A DNA stretch of 39,940 nucleotides from Flavobacteriaceae bacterium (GTDB lineage Bacteria; Bacteroidota; Bacteroidia; Flavobacteriales; Flavobacteriaceae): positions 1-39,940 of the forward strand of contig JABXIJ010000039.1 in NCBI GenBank assembly GCA_013373105.1, written 5' to 3'. The notes beneath the pieces were generated by a model. It worked only from the letters and a program-made list of their open reading frames with translations. It made no database searches and had not been told where the DNA came from. Made by a program: the position numbers and the translations under genes. Of this stretch, positions 29,787 through 37,091 are shown one piece after another. Each line of letters starts with the position of its first letter. Position 1 is the stretch's first letter.

Positions 29787-29879
29787 TTATTTTTTGTTGT
29801 GTGAACCATCACAATATCCATCTTTATCTGATGTGTTACCACATCCACATTTTGGTCTGTCTACTTTTAATGGTTTCAT
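29787..29879 (-). CDS. 30-residue CDGSH-type iron-sulfur miniprotein
   Basis: The ATG at 29877-29879 follows the yceI stop by four bases and opens a 30-codon frame ending TAA at 29787. The product begins MKPLKVDRPK, then CGCGNTSDKDG and YCDGSHNKK: Cys11, Cys13, Cys23 and His27 are the 3-Cys/1-His ligands of a CDGSH [2Fe-2S] site. The spacing between the Thr and the third Cys is one residue longer than the textbook CxCxx(S/T)xxxPxCDGSH motif and the Pro is absent. It is far shorter than usual CDGSH proteins and consists of little beyond the cluster site. Probably co-transcribed with yceI; function unknown. Confidence 0.8.
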   Translation of the reverse strand: MKPLKVDRPKCGCGNTSDKDGYCDGSHNKK

Positions 29880-29883
29880 GTAA

Positions 29884-30525
29884 TTAAGCTTTTGTAACTA
29901 CTGTAAAAGTCATTTCCATCATATCATCAATAAATTTATCTTTTAAATTATCGAAGAAAGATTTAGAACCATATTTTACATTAAAATCTGCTCTATTAAT
30001 ATTAAATGTTTCACTTTTAAATGTAGTTACTCCATTTTCTGATGATAAAGTTGCAGGAATAGTTACACTTTTAGTAACATCTTTTATAGTTAGGTTACCA
30101 GTTACATGTAATTTATCTCCTTTATCTTCTACTTTGGTAATTATAAATTTAGAAGTTGGGTATTTTTCTACATCAAAGAAATCTGAACTTGTTAAATGAC
30201 CTCTTAATTTTGCATTTCCTTCTTTATCAGCTGGTATGTCTAAAACTTTAATAGAATTCATATCAATTACAAACTCACCACCTTTTAATTCGCCATTTTC
30301 TACCAATAAATCTCCATCTTTTAACATTACGTTTCCATTATGAGTTCCAGTTGGTTTAGATCCTTTCCAAGTTATTACTGAAGTTTCTGTACTTACATTA
30401 TTTAAGTCTGAAACATTTTCTAATACATTTTTTGCATCATTTGTAGCAACTGCCTCTTTTTTTTCACCTTTACAAGCGGTTAATACAGTAGCTACTACTA
30501 CTAATGATAAAACTATTTTTTTCAT
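29884..30525 (-). CDS. YceI-family lipoprotein
   Basis: 213 residues: a lipoprotein signal with lipobox LTAC (Cys18) followed by KGEKKE, acidic/lysine residues like the surface-export signal of Bacteroidota lipoproteins, then a YceI lipocalin-like barrel (about 48-212) with VITWKGSKPTGTHNG, LRGHLTSSDFFDVEKYPTSKF, GNLTIKDVTKSV and a final MMEMTFTVV. YceI barrels bind isoprenoid-type lipids in characterised members; the ligand here is unknown. Its promoter region carries two copies of a 14-bp repeat (30553-30595). The CDGSH gene follows four bases downstream. Confidence 0.93.
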   Translation of the reverse strand: MKKIVLSLVVVATVLTACKGEKKEAVATNDAKNVLENVSDLNNVSTETSVITWKGSKPTGTHNGNVMLKDGDLLVENGELKGGEFVIDMNSIKVLDIPADKEGNAKLRGHLTSSDFFDVEKYPTSKFIITKVEDKGDKLHVTGNLTIKDVTKSVTIPATLSSENGVTTFKSETFNINRADFNVKYGSKSFFDNLKDKFIDDMMEMTFTVVTKA

Positions 30526-30552
30526 TTTATTTAAAATTTAATTAGTTCTTAA

Positions 30553-30595
30553 TTTATTTTCCATGGCAAATATAAGATTTATTTATTTTCCATGG
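30553..30595 (-). promoter_or_regulatory. yceI promoter with a pair of direct repeats
   Basis: Plus-strand TTTATTTTCCATGG occurs twice, at 30553-30566 and 30582-30595, 29 bases apart. Each is centred on the palindrome CCATGG; the second extends to a perfect 12-bp TTTCCATGGAAA (30587-30598). Between them on the minus strand is the -7 element TATATTTG (30567-30574), so one repeat covers the expected -33 region and the other the transcription start. No TTG is found at -33, which suits an activator- or repressor-controlled promoter. The regulator is not identified. Confidence 0.55.
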
Positions 30596-30640
30596 AAATT
30601 ATTTTGATATTTAATAGAATTTTAACAAATTAAAATAGTG

Positions 30641-31093
30641 TTATTCTCGGTTTTTAGAATCGATGATTATAGTTACAGGACCATCATTAAGTAAGGCAAC
30701 TTTCATATCTGCTCCAAATTCTCCTGTTTGAACTTTTTTATCAAGTTCATTTTCTAAGCAAATAATAAATTTTTCATATAATGGTATTGCTACAGGTGGT
30801 TTAGCCGCTTTTATGTAGCTTGGTCTATTGCCTTTCTTTGTAGATGCATACAAAGTAAACTGACTAACTACAATAATGTCTCCATTTTCATCTTTAACTG
30901 AAGTGTTCATAACACCATTTTCATCATTAAAAACACGAAGATTTGCAATTTTCTTTACTATCCAATCAATATCATTTTGGGTATCTTCATCAACAATACC
31001 TAATAATATTAATAAACCTTTATTTATAACTGCAACTTTTCTGTTGTTTATGTTAACACTAGCTTCAGCAACTCTTTGTAGTACAACTTTCAT
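30641..31093 (-). CDS. dtd: D-aminoacyl-tRNA deacylase
   Basis: Hydrolyses D-amino acids (and glycine from mis-charged tRNA-Ala) off tRNA. 150 residues of normal length. Both active-site signatures are present: VSQFTLYA (about 76-83) and the C-terminal NDGPVTIIID (about 135-144), which carries the Gly-cisPro chirality motif. The N-terminus MKVVLQRVAEASV is typical. Begins three bases after the rsgA stop, so the two genes are one transcription unit. Confidence 0.97.
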   Translation of the reverse strand: MKVVLQRVAEASVNINNRKVAVINKGLLILLGIVDEDTQNDIDWIVKKIANLRVFNDENGVMNTSVKDENGDIIVVSQFTLYASTKKGNRPSYIKAAKPPVAIPLYEKFIICLENELDKKVQTGEFGADMKVALLNDGPVTIIIDSKNRE

Positions 31094-31096
31094 AGG

Positions 31097-32056
31097 TTAA
31101 TCTTCTTCATTCCAAATATCTGTTCTGTAATGTTCAGATTCTTCTTCACCTTCTAAGATTTGTAAATAACTTTTATAACGCGACCAAGAAATCTCTTCAT
31201 CTTCAAGAGCTTTTTTAACAGCACAGTGAGGTTCTTTTATGTGTAAGCAATCGTTAAACTTACAATATTCTTTTAAGGCAAAAAACTCTGGAAAATAATC
31301 ACCTAGTTCATATTTATCCATATCAACAACACCAAAACCTTTAATACCTGGAGTATCTATTATTTTAGCATTAAACTGTAAATCGAACATTTCTGCAAAA
31401 GTAGTGGTATGCTGCCCTTGTTTGTGCTGATCTGATATTTCTTGAGTTTTTAGCTGTAATGAAGGTTCAATTGCATTTACTAAAGTAGATTTTCCTACTC
31501 CTGAATGCCCAACAAACATTGAGGTTTTACCAATCATTAGCTCCTTTACTTTATCTAGATTTATATTTTTTGTGGCAGACACTTCTATACAGGTATAACC
31601 AATTGGCTCATAAATATCTTTTAAATATAAAATCTCAGCTTTTTCTTCTATTGCATAAGCATCTATTTTATTAAAAAGTAAAACAGTTGGAATTCTATAG
31701 GCTCTTGTAGTTACTAAAAAACGGTCTATAAATGTTGTAAAAGTAGGAGGATTCGTAATTGTTATCATTAAAAAAACAACATCTAAATTAGCTGCAATTA
31801 TATGCGTTTGCTTTGATAAATTCACAGACTTACGAACAATATAATTTTCTCTTTCATGTATGTTTTTAATTATGCCTATTTCCTCATCGCCTTTTTTTTC
31901 TAGTTCAAAATCAACTTTATCGCCAACAGCTAAAGGATTTGTACTTTTTATTCCTTTAATTCTAAATTTCCCTTTAATTCTACATGGATAAAAAACCCCA
32001 TCACTACCCTTTACATCATACCAACTTCCTGTAGATTTATAAACAGTTCCTGTCAT
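31097..32056 (-). CDS. rsgA: Small ribosomal subunit biogenesis GTPase RsgA
   Basis: Circularly permuted GTPase that helps 30S subunit maturation. 319 residues: an OB-fold N-terminus (1-70), G4 motif NKID (129-132) before G1 GHSGVGKST (183-191) and G3 DTPG (234-237), which is the permuted order, and a C-terminal zinc site Cys265, Cys270, His272, Cys278. All parts are intact. It is the upstream partner of dtd. The start ATG is divergent from the small secreted protein gene at 32164. Confidence 0.97.
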   Translation of the reverse strand: MTGTVYKSTGSWYDVKGSDGVFYPCRIKGKFRIKGIKSTNPLAVGDKVDFELEKKGDEEIGIIKNIHERENYIVRKSVNLSKQTHIIAANLDVVFLMITITNPPTFTTFIDRFLVTTRAYRIPTVLLFNKIDAYAIEEKAEILYLKDIYEPIGYTCIEVSATKNINLDKVKELMIGKTSMFVGHSGVGKSTLVNAIEPSLQLKTQEISDQHKQGQHTTTFAEMFDLQFNAKIIDTPGIKGFGVVDMDKYELGDYFPEFFALKEYCKFNDCLHIKEPHCAVKKALEDEEISWSRYKSYLQILEGEEESEHYRTDIWNEED

Positions 32057-32163
32057 GAAACAAAGATTGTATTTATTATTGAATTTTCGAAAAAAGATAT
32101 TACTCTTTTTAAAATATTTTCAAAATTAAACTTATATTTATTTAATTTTTTAAAAAAACACAA

Positions 32164-32625
32164 ATGAAAAAAAGTATCTTAACTTCAGTTTTTCTTTTAA
32201 CTTTTACATTAATTAATTATGCTCAGCAAAAATATGAGTATAAAATTATCACCTCTGTGGAATCAATTATTCCAAGTGGAATTGGAAGATCTAGATTAAT
32301 TGATGCAAATGAAACACGAGATTATAAAGATTTTTCTTCAAACCGAACTGAAGAAAATGACCACAGAAATAAATCAAAAAGATCTAATATTAGGGTAAAA
32401 AACTTCGAAGAAACTAAACTTTTAAATTTTTTTAATATTGCTGGTATAAGGTTTCAAAACATTGCAGCCAATGATGTGGTAACAACCTCTAAAATAAATG
32501 CTTTAGCAGAAGAAGGTTGGGAACTAGCATTTACATCAAGTGCTGTAGAAAGTTATGCAGGTAAAGGCGACACTAATGGTATATTTATTACGAGATATAT
32601 TTTAAAAAGAATAAAAAAAGAATAA
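32164..32625 (+). CDS. Small secreted protein, DUF4177-like C-terminus
   Basis: 153 residues with a clear signal peptide (1-20, ending NYAQ) and then a soluble domain. The pattern YEYKIIT near the start, LNALAEEGWELAF-like KINALAEEGWELAF and the final FITRYILKR resembles DUF4177 proteins, whose function is unknown; between them lies a charged, Ser/Arg/Asn-rich insert (about 42-78). No catalytic motif. It stands alone, divergent from rsgA and followed by a strong terminator. Confidence 0.7.
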   Translation: MKKSILTSVFLLTFTLINYAQQKYEYKIITSVESIIPSGIGRSRLIDANETRDYKDFSSNRTEENDHRNKSKRSNIRVKNFEETKLLNFFNIAGIRFQNIAANDVVTTSKINALAEEGWELAFTSSAVESYAGKGDTNGIFITRYILKRIKKE

Positions 32626-32651
32626 AAAAACCGCCAAATGGCGGTTTTTTT
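32624..32651. terminator. Bidirectional intrinsic terminator
   Basis: CCGCCA (32631-32636), loop AA, TGGCGG (32639-32644), with seven A before and seven T after. It ends the small secreted protein gene (plus) and the Phe/Tyr operon (minus), whose last stop codon overlaps the A/T flank. Confidence 0.92.
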
Positions 32652-33732
32652 ATTCTTTAATAATTTTTTCTTGATGATTAATTGATTCTTGGTGAATAGC
32701 TTTAAACATTCTTAAAACAAATTCTTCACTTAATCCTTTTTGTTCACCCTCTAAAACCATTTTTCCTAAAATCTCATTCCAACGTCTAGATTGTAAAACA
32801 GCAACATTGTTTTCTTTCTTAAGCTCACCAATTTTATCAGCTACCTTCATACGTTTCCCTAACAATTCAATTAATTGATCATCTACCACATTAATTTGTG
32901 CACGTAAGTTTTCTAAAGAAGTTCTATAGTTAGAATCTGTTTCAGTTTCTTTTCTAATTTTTAAATCTTCCATGATTTGTTTTAATCTAGAAGGTGTTAC
33001 TTGTTGTGCTGCATCTGACCATGCGTTATCAGGATCTGTATGAGTTTCTATCATTAAACCATCGTAATTTAAATCTAGTGCAGTTTGAGACACATCAAAA
33101 ATCATATCTCTTTTACCTGTTATGTGAGATGGATCACAAATTAGGGGTAAATCTGGAAATTTATCTTGAAATTCTATGGCCAATTGCCATTCAGGATTAT
33201 TTCTATATTTAGTTTTATCGTATGTAGAAAACCCTCTATGAATGGCTCCAAGGTTTTTAATGTTTGCAGAATACAAACGCTCTATACCTCCTAACCATAA
33301 AGCTAAATCTGGGTTCACAGGATTTTTTACCAATACTATTTTATCTGTGCCTTCTAATACATCTGCAATTTCTTGCATAATAAAAGGAGATACTGTAGAA
33401 CGTGCACCAATCCAAAGTAAATCTACATCGTTCTCAATTGCTAGTTCTACATGATTTTTATTAGCAACTTCTGTACAGGTTTTCATACCTGTTTCTTCTT
33501 TTACTTTTTTTAACCATTTTAAGCCTAATGCTCCTACACCTTCGAAGTTTCCTGGTCTAGTTCTTGGTTTCCAAATTCCTGCTCTGTAATAATTAACATC
33601 TGAATCTTTTAATTCGTGGGCAATTTTTAAAACTTGTTCTTCTGTTTCTGCGCTACATGGTCCTGCAATTACTAATGGGTGAGATAATTTCATATCATCT
33701 AACCATGTTCTTAATTCTGGTGAATTCTTCAT
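32650..33732 (-). CDS. Bifunctional DAHP synthase / chorismate mutase
   Basis: 360 residues: a type I-beta DAHP synthase domain (about 1-265) with the IAGPCSAE motif (22-29), KPRTRPGNFEGVG, KNP and CDPSHITG segments, joined to a C-terminal AroQ-type chorismate mutase (about 273-350; LRAQINVVDDQLIELLGKRMKVADKIGELK). The first domain makes DAHP from PEP and erythrose 4-phosphate; the second converts chorismate to prephenate. In studied Bacteroidota homologues of this fusion, prephenate binding to the mutase domain inhibits the synthase. It is the last gene of the Phe/Tyr operon, so both the entry step and the branch point are under the leader at 36567-36747. Confidence 0.95.
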   Translation of the reverse strand: MKNSPELRTWLDDMKLSHPLVIAGPCSAETEEQVLKIAHELKDSDVNYYRAGIWKPRTRPGNFEGVGALGLKWLKKVKEETGMKTCTEVANKNHVELAIENDVDLLWIGARSTVSPFIMQEIADVLEGTDKIVLVKNPVNPDLALWLGGIERLYSANIKNLGAIHRGFSTYDKTKYRNNPEWQLAIEFQDKFPDLPLICDPSHITGKRDMIFDVSQTALDLNYDGLMIETHTDPDNAWSDAAQQVTPSRLKQIMEDLKIRKETETDSNYRTSLENLRAQINVVDDQLIELLGKRMKVADKIGELKKENNVAVLQSRRWNEILGKMVLEGEQKGLSEEFVLRMFKAIHQESINHQEKIIKE

Positions 33733-33749
33733 ATTCTTTTTTTTCGATG

Positions 33750-34601
33750 TTATTGTATTCCGTTTAAAATTTGTTTTATATAGTTTGTATTTTCCATTTC
33801 GTTATAAATTTCATGGAAATTATCTTGTTGCATTAATTCTTTAAATTGTTGCAGATTATTAATGTATTCTTCTAATGTTTCTATAACATTTGCTTTGTTT
33901 TGCTTAAAAATTGGTGTCCACATAGCAGGCGAACTTTTTGCCAAACGTACAGTAGAAGCAAAACCAGAACCAGCCATATCAAAAATATCACGTTCGTTTT
34001 TTTCTTTTTCTATTACTGTTTTTCCTAACATAAAAGAACTAATGTGTGATAAATGTGAAACATATGCTATATGTTTATCATGAGCAACAGGATCCATATA
34101 GCGAATTCTCATCCCTAAATCTGTAAATAAGGCTAAGGCCTTTTCTTGTAATTTAAATGTTGTTTTTTCTACCTCACAAATAATATTGGTTTTGCCTTTA
34201 TATAAATTAGATATAGCTGCAGTTGGTCCTGAATTTTCAGTTCCTGCAATTGGGTGACATGCTAAAAAATTTCTCCTTCTTTCATGATTAGAGACTACTT
34301 TACAAATGGCTTCTTTGGTAGACCCTGCGTCTATTACAAGTGTGTTATCTGATATTTTATCAAGTATTTTTGGTAATAGTTCTACAGTAGCATCTACAGG
34401 TATGGCTATTATTACAACTTCAGCATTTTTTAAATCTTCTAGAGTAGCTTTTTCGTCAATAATTCCTATTTCTAATGCTTTCTCTAATGTGCCATCTTTT
34501 CTACTTATACCATGTATTTTAGCTGTTGGGTGTTTCTTTTTAATATCTATAGCAAAACTGCCTCCAATTAATCCTACTCCAATTAAATATACATTTTTCA
34601 T
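33750..34601 (-). CDS. tyrA: Prephenate dehydrogenase
   Basis: Converts prephenate to 4-hydroxyphenylpyruvate with NAD(P)+. 283 residues: Rossmann GVGLIGGSFAID (8-19), VIIAIPVD, the catalytic-region HPIAGTENSGP (about 116-126) with its His, and the AYVSHLSHISSF segment with the second conserved His. Short form without ACT domain. Its ATG overlaps the aminotransferase stop (ATGA) and it lies 17 bases before the DAHPS/CM gene. Confidence 0.96.
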   Translation of the reverse strand: MKNVYLIGVGLIGGSFAIDIKKKHPTAKIHGISRKDGTLEKALEIGIIDEKATLEDLKNAEVVIIAIPVDATVELLPKILDKISDNTLVIDAGSTKEAICKVVSNHERRRNFLACHPIAGTENSGPTAAISNLYKGKTNIICEVEKTTFKLQEKALALFTDLGMRIRYMDPVAHDKHIAYVSHLSHISSFMLGKTVIEKEKNERDIFDMAGSGFASTVRLAKSSPAMWTPIFKQNKANVIETLEEYINNLQQFKELMQQDNFHEIYNEMENTNYIKQILNGIQ

Positions 34602-35740
34602 AATCTTGCTATTGCTTCTTTAATTAGTGACTCTTCTACACATAATGAAAAACGTATATAACCTTCTCCTTGATTTCCAAAAACAGTTCCTGGAGAAATA
34701 AATAAATTTTTTTCAACTAAAAGTTTATCTATAAATTCTTCTGCTTTTTTATCCTTTGGTAATTTTGCCCAAACAAATAAGCCTGAAGTATTTTTATTAT
34801 AAGTTGCATTTAATTTATCTGCTAATTGCCATATTAATTTTCTGCGCTTTTTGTAAATATTATTTTGATTGTTAAACCAATCTTCTGAGATATGTAGCGC
34901 TTTAATTGCACCTTTTTGAATGCCATAAAACATACCAGAATCCATATTACTTTTAACTCTTAAAACATCTGATAAAAAAGAAGCATTACCTAATACCATT
35001 CCTACACGCCAACCTGCCATATTAAAAGTTTTGCTGAGTGAGTTTAACTCTAAAGCAATATCAAATGCACCTTCTACTGCTAAAATACTCTTTGGATTAT
35101 CATTTAAAATAAAACTATATGGATTATCATTAACAATTAAAATATTGTGTTTTTTACCAAATGTAATTAACTTCTTAAACGTTTCATTCAATGCATTAGC
35201 TCCAGTTGGCATATGAGGATAATTCACCCACATAATTTTTACATTAGATAAATCTTCTTGTTCTAATTCTTCTAAATACGGTTGCCAATTATTATCTTCA
35301 TCTAGATTGTAAAACAAAGGTTCTGCTCCTAATAGTTTGGTAACTGATGTATACGTTGGATAACCAGGATTTGGAACCAGTACACGATCTCCTTCATTTA
35401 AGAAAGCCATAGAAATATGCATAATACCTTCTTTACTTCCCATTAAAGGAAGTACTTCGATATCAGGATTTATATTAACCCCAAACTTTTGATTATAGAA
35501 GTTAGCTATTGCCAATCGTAAAGAAAGTAATCCTTGATAAGATTGATATTGATGTGCATTGCTATGTTTTAAACTTGCTTGAATTGCTTCTAAAACTTCT
35601 TGTGGTGGCTGTAAGTCTGGGCTTCCAATTCCCATATTAATAATGGGCTTACCAGCAGCACTTAACGACCTTACTTCCCTTAACTTTTTAGAGAAATAAT
35701 ATTCTCTAACAGTTTCTAACCTTTTTGCTGGTTTAATCAT
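34598..35740 (-). CDS. Class I/II aminotransferase (aromatic operon)
   Basis: PLP-dependent aminotransferase, 380 residues, with NPGYPTY (124-130), the NYPHMPTGA segment (173-181), the aspartate-containing NDNPYSF and the PLP lysine Lys237 in SLSKTFNMAGWRVG; the C-terminal Arg in YIRFSLC binds the substrate carboxylate. Its place between pheA and tyrA with ATGA overlaps on both sides makes it the likely transaminase for phenylpyruvate and 4-hydroxyphenylpyruvate. Family alone would also allow other amino acids. Confidence 0.92.
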   Translation of the reverse strand: MIKPAKRLETVREYYFSKKLREVRSLSAAGKPIINMGIGSPDLQPPQEVLEAIQASLKHSNAHQYQSYQGLLSLRLAIANFYNQKFGVNINPDIEVLPLMGSKEGIMHISMAFLNEGDRVLVPNPGYPTYTSVTKLLGAEPLFYNLDEDNNWQPYLEELEQEDLSNVKIMWVNYPHMPTGANALNETFKKLITFGKKHNILIVNDNPYSFILNDNPKSILAVEGAFDIALELNSLSKTFNMAGWRVGMVLGNASFLSDVLRVKSNMDSGMFYGIQKGAIKALHISEDWFNNQNNIYKKRRKLIWQLADKLNATYNKNTSGLFVWAKLPKDKKAEEFIDKLLVEKNLFISPGTVFGNQGEGYIRFSLCVEESLIKEAIARL

Positions 35741-36564
35741 TTATTTCCACTTTTATAGGTACCTAATACTTTAAAATTTTCTGCCATAATTTCTATAAGA
35801 GATATTGCTTTTTTATAATTGGCATATTCATTAAATGTAATATCTACAAAAAAAGAATATTTCCATGGTTTATCTATTACAGGTAATGATTGTATTTTAG
35901 TTAAATTCATTTTACAATCGCTCATGGCATTTAATATAGCTGCTAAACTTCCTCTTTTATGATCTAGCTGAAATTTTATAGATGCTTTATTAATATGGTC
36001 ATTTTCTTTAAGTTGTTCTTTTTGTAGAATTACAAAACGAGTTGAATTTTCTTTTATGGTTTGTATGTCGTCTGCTAAAATTTCTAAATTAAAAATCTCT
36101 GCAGCTATTTTGGGTGCTATTGCAGCAATTCCTTTTAGTTTTTGTTCAGAAATTCTTTTTGCTACCTCAGCAGTATCTATATCTTCTACTAATTTAATCT
36201 GAGGATATTGTTTGAAGAATACTTTGCATTGTAATAAAGCCATTGGATGCGACCAAACTTCTTTAATATCAGTAATCTTCTGGTTTTTTAATGCCATTAA
36301 ATGATGATGAATATTTAAATATTCTTCACCACAAATGTGTAAATTACTACTATCTAACAAAGCATAATTAGGAATTATTGAACCTGCTATAGTATTTTCT
36401 ATAGCCATAATACCAACTTGAGATTCATTAGCTAATACACTATCTACTACAGCATCAAAAGACATACATTCTATTACTTCAACAGAATCATCATAAAAGT
36501 CAAGTGCAACTCTATGGTGGTTAGATCCTTTTGCACCTTGTATGGCTATTATTTTTTTATTCAT
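35737..36564 (-). CDS. pheA: Prephenate dehydratase
   Basis: Converts prephenate to phenylpyruvate. 275 residues: the catalytic domain (1-180) ends with the TRF motif (175-177), followed by a C-terminal ACT domain (about 195-275). The ACT motif that binds Phe in many homologues, ESRP, reads QSLP at 225-228. There is no chorismate mutase domain; that activity is on the last gene of the operon. First structural gene of the operon; its ATG lies two bases after the T-run of the attenuator. It overlaps the next gene by ATGA. Confidence 0.97.
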   Translation of the reverse strand: MNKKIIAIQGAKGSNHHRVALDFYDDSVEVIECMSFDAVVDSVLANESQVGIMAIENTIAGSIIPNYALLDSSNLHICGEEYLNIHHHLMALKNQKITDIKEVWSHPMALLQCKVFFKQYPQIKLVEDIDTAEVAKRISEQKLKGIAAIAPKIAAEIFNLEILADDIQTIKENSTRFVILQKEQLKENDHINKASIKFQLDHKRGSLAAILNAMSDCKMNLTKIQSLPVIDKPWKYSFFVDITFNEYANYKKAISLIEIMAENFKVLGTYKSGNK

Positions 36565-36566
36565 AT

Positions 36567-36596
36567 CAAAAAAAAAGCCTCGAGAAATTCGAGACT
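36567..36596 (-). terminator. Attenuator: intrinsic terminator ahead of pheA
   Basis: On the minus strand AGTCTCGA (36596-36589), loop ATTTC and TCGAGGCT (36583-36576) form an 8-bp stem with one G-U pair, followed by nine T. It sits between the leader peptide and pheA and ends two bases before the pheA ATG, so it can only work as a conditional terminator for the operon. Confidence 0.88.
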
Positions 36597-36641
36597 TTAT
36601 AGGTTATATGTTATGCAACTAACTTAAGGCACTATAGTCTC
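36591..36641 (-). promoter_or_regulatory. Antiterminator helix competing with the attenuator
   Basis: Minus strand: GAGACTATAG (36641-36632), which starts inside the leader stop codon TGA, can pair with CTATAAAGTCTC (36602-36591): six pairs, a two-base bulge, then four pairs. The second arm uses AGTCTC, the left arm of the terminator, so the two structures exclude each other. Confidence 0.75.
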
Positions 36642-36699
36642 AACTCTTATTGAAAAAATAAAAGTAAAAATAATACCCTAGCCAAGTTGATTTGTTCAT
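36640..36699 (-). CDS. Phe/Tyr leader peptide of the pheA operon
   Basis: A 19-codon frame, ATG at 36697-36699 and TGA at 36640-36642, encodes MNKSTWLGYYFYFYFFNKS. Residues 9-16 are eight consecutive Tyr or Phe (four of each), and Trp6 precedes them: nine aromatic residues in nineteen. Such a run next to a terminator ahead of Phe/Tyr biosynthesis genes is the mark of ribosome-mediated attenuation, as in the pheA leader of enterobacteria. A ribosome finishing at the TGA would cover the antiterminator arm; one stalled for charged tRNA-Phe or tRNA-Tyr would leave it free. Confidence 0.85.
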   Translation of the reverse strand: MNKSTWLGYYFYFYFFNKS

Positions 36700-36717
36700 T
36701 TTGTTTGCTTTGAAAGA

Positions 36718-36747
36718 CAAATCTAAATATTAATTTTTGATATGCAA
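36718..36747 (-). promoter_or_regulatory. Promoter of the Phe/Tyr operon
   Basis: Minus strand: TTG (36745-36747), a 19-base spacer, TAGATTTG (36718-36725), an excellent match to the Bacteroidota consensus. Transcription should begin near 36711-36713, about 13 bases before the leader peptide ATG. Confidence 0.68.
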
Positions 36748-37091
36748 ATCTTAGGACAAAATATTTGAAAAAAAATCAAATTTGTAACGTTTTGCTACTT
36801 TAATCGTCATTATAATACAGGCTAACAAACAATACTACAGCTCACTAACTACAATAATACAGAAAAAAGTAAAAAAATAGATTTCTATCTTAACAGCAAT
36901 GCTAACTCTTTTAGTAGTAGTTTTATATTGGTATAAATCACTTTTACAAAGTATTCTAATTCTTTACACAAGAAATGAGCAATATACAGTTCTTCTAAAT
37001 CATACTAACTTAGTAGAGTTTAAATAAATTATCATATTTGTTTTACTAACTTTTTAAAATTATTGCTTAGCTTTAACTCAAAATTTAAACT
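36748..37091. other. Spacer between the Phe/Tyr promoter and the next gene
   Basis: 344 AT-rich bases. The only open frame with an ATG of note is a 42-codon one at 36899-37027 (plus), hydrophobic at its N-terminus, without a promoter match or recognisable family; it is not called. Nothing else was seen. Confidence 0.6.

Noticed and set aside
33806..33824. AAATTTCATGGAAATT, similar to the yceI operator palindrome
   Set aside because: It lies inside tyrA coding sequence and lacks the full TTTCCATGG core.
36899..37027. 42-codon hydrophobic open frame
   Set aside because: No promoter match, neighbour coupling or family support; length is within chance for AT-rich spacer DNA.
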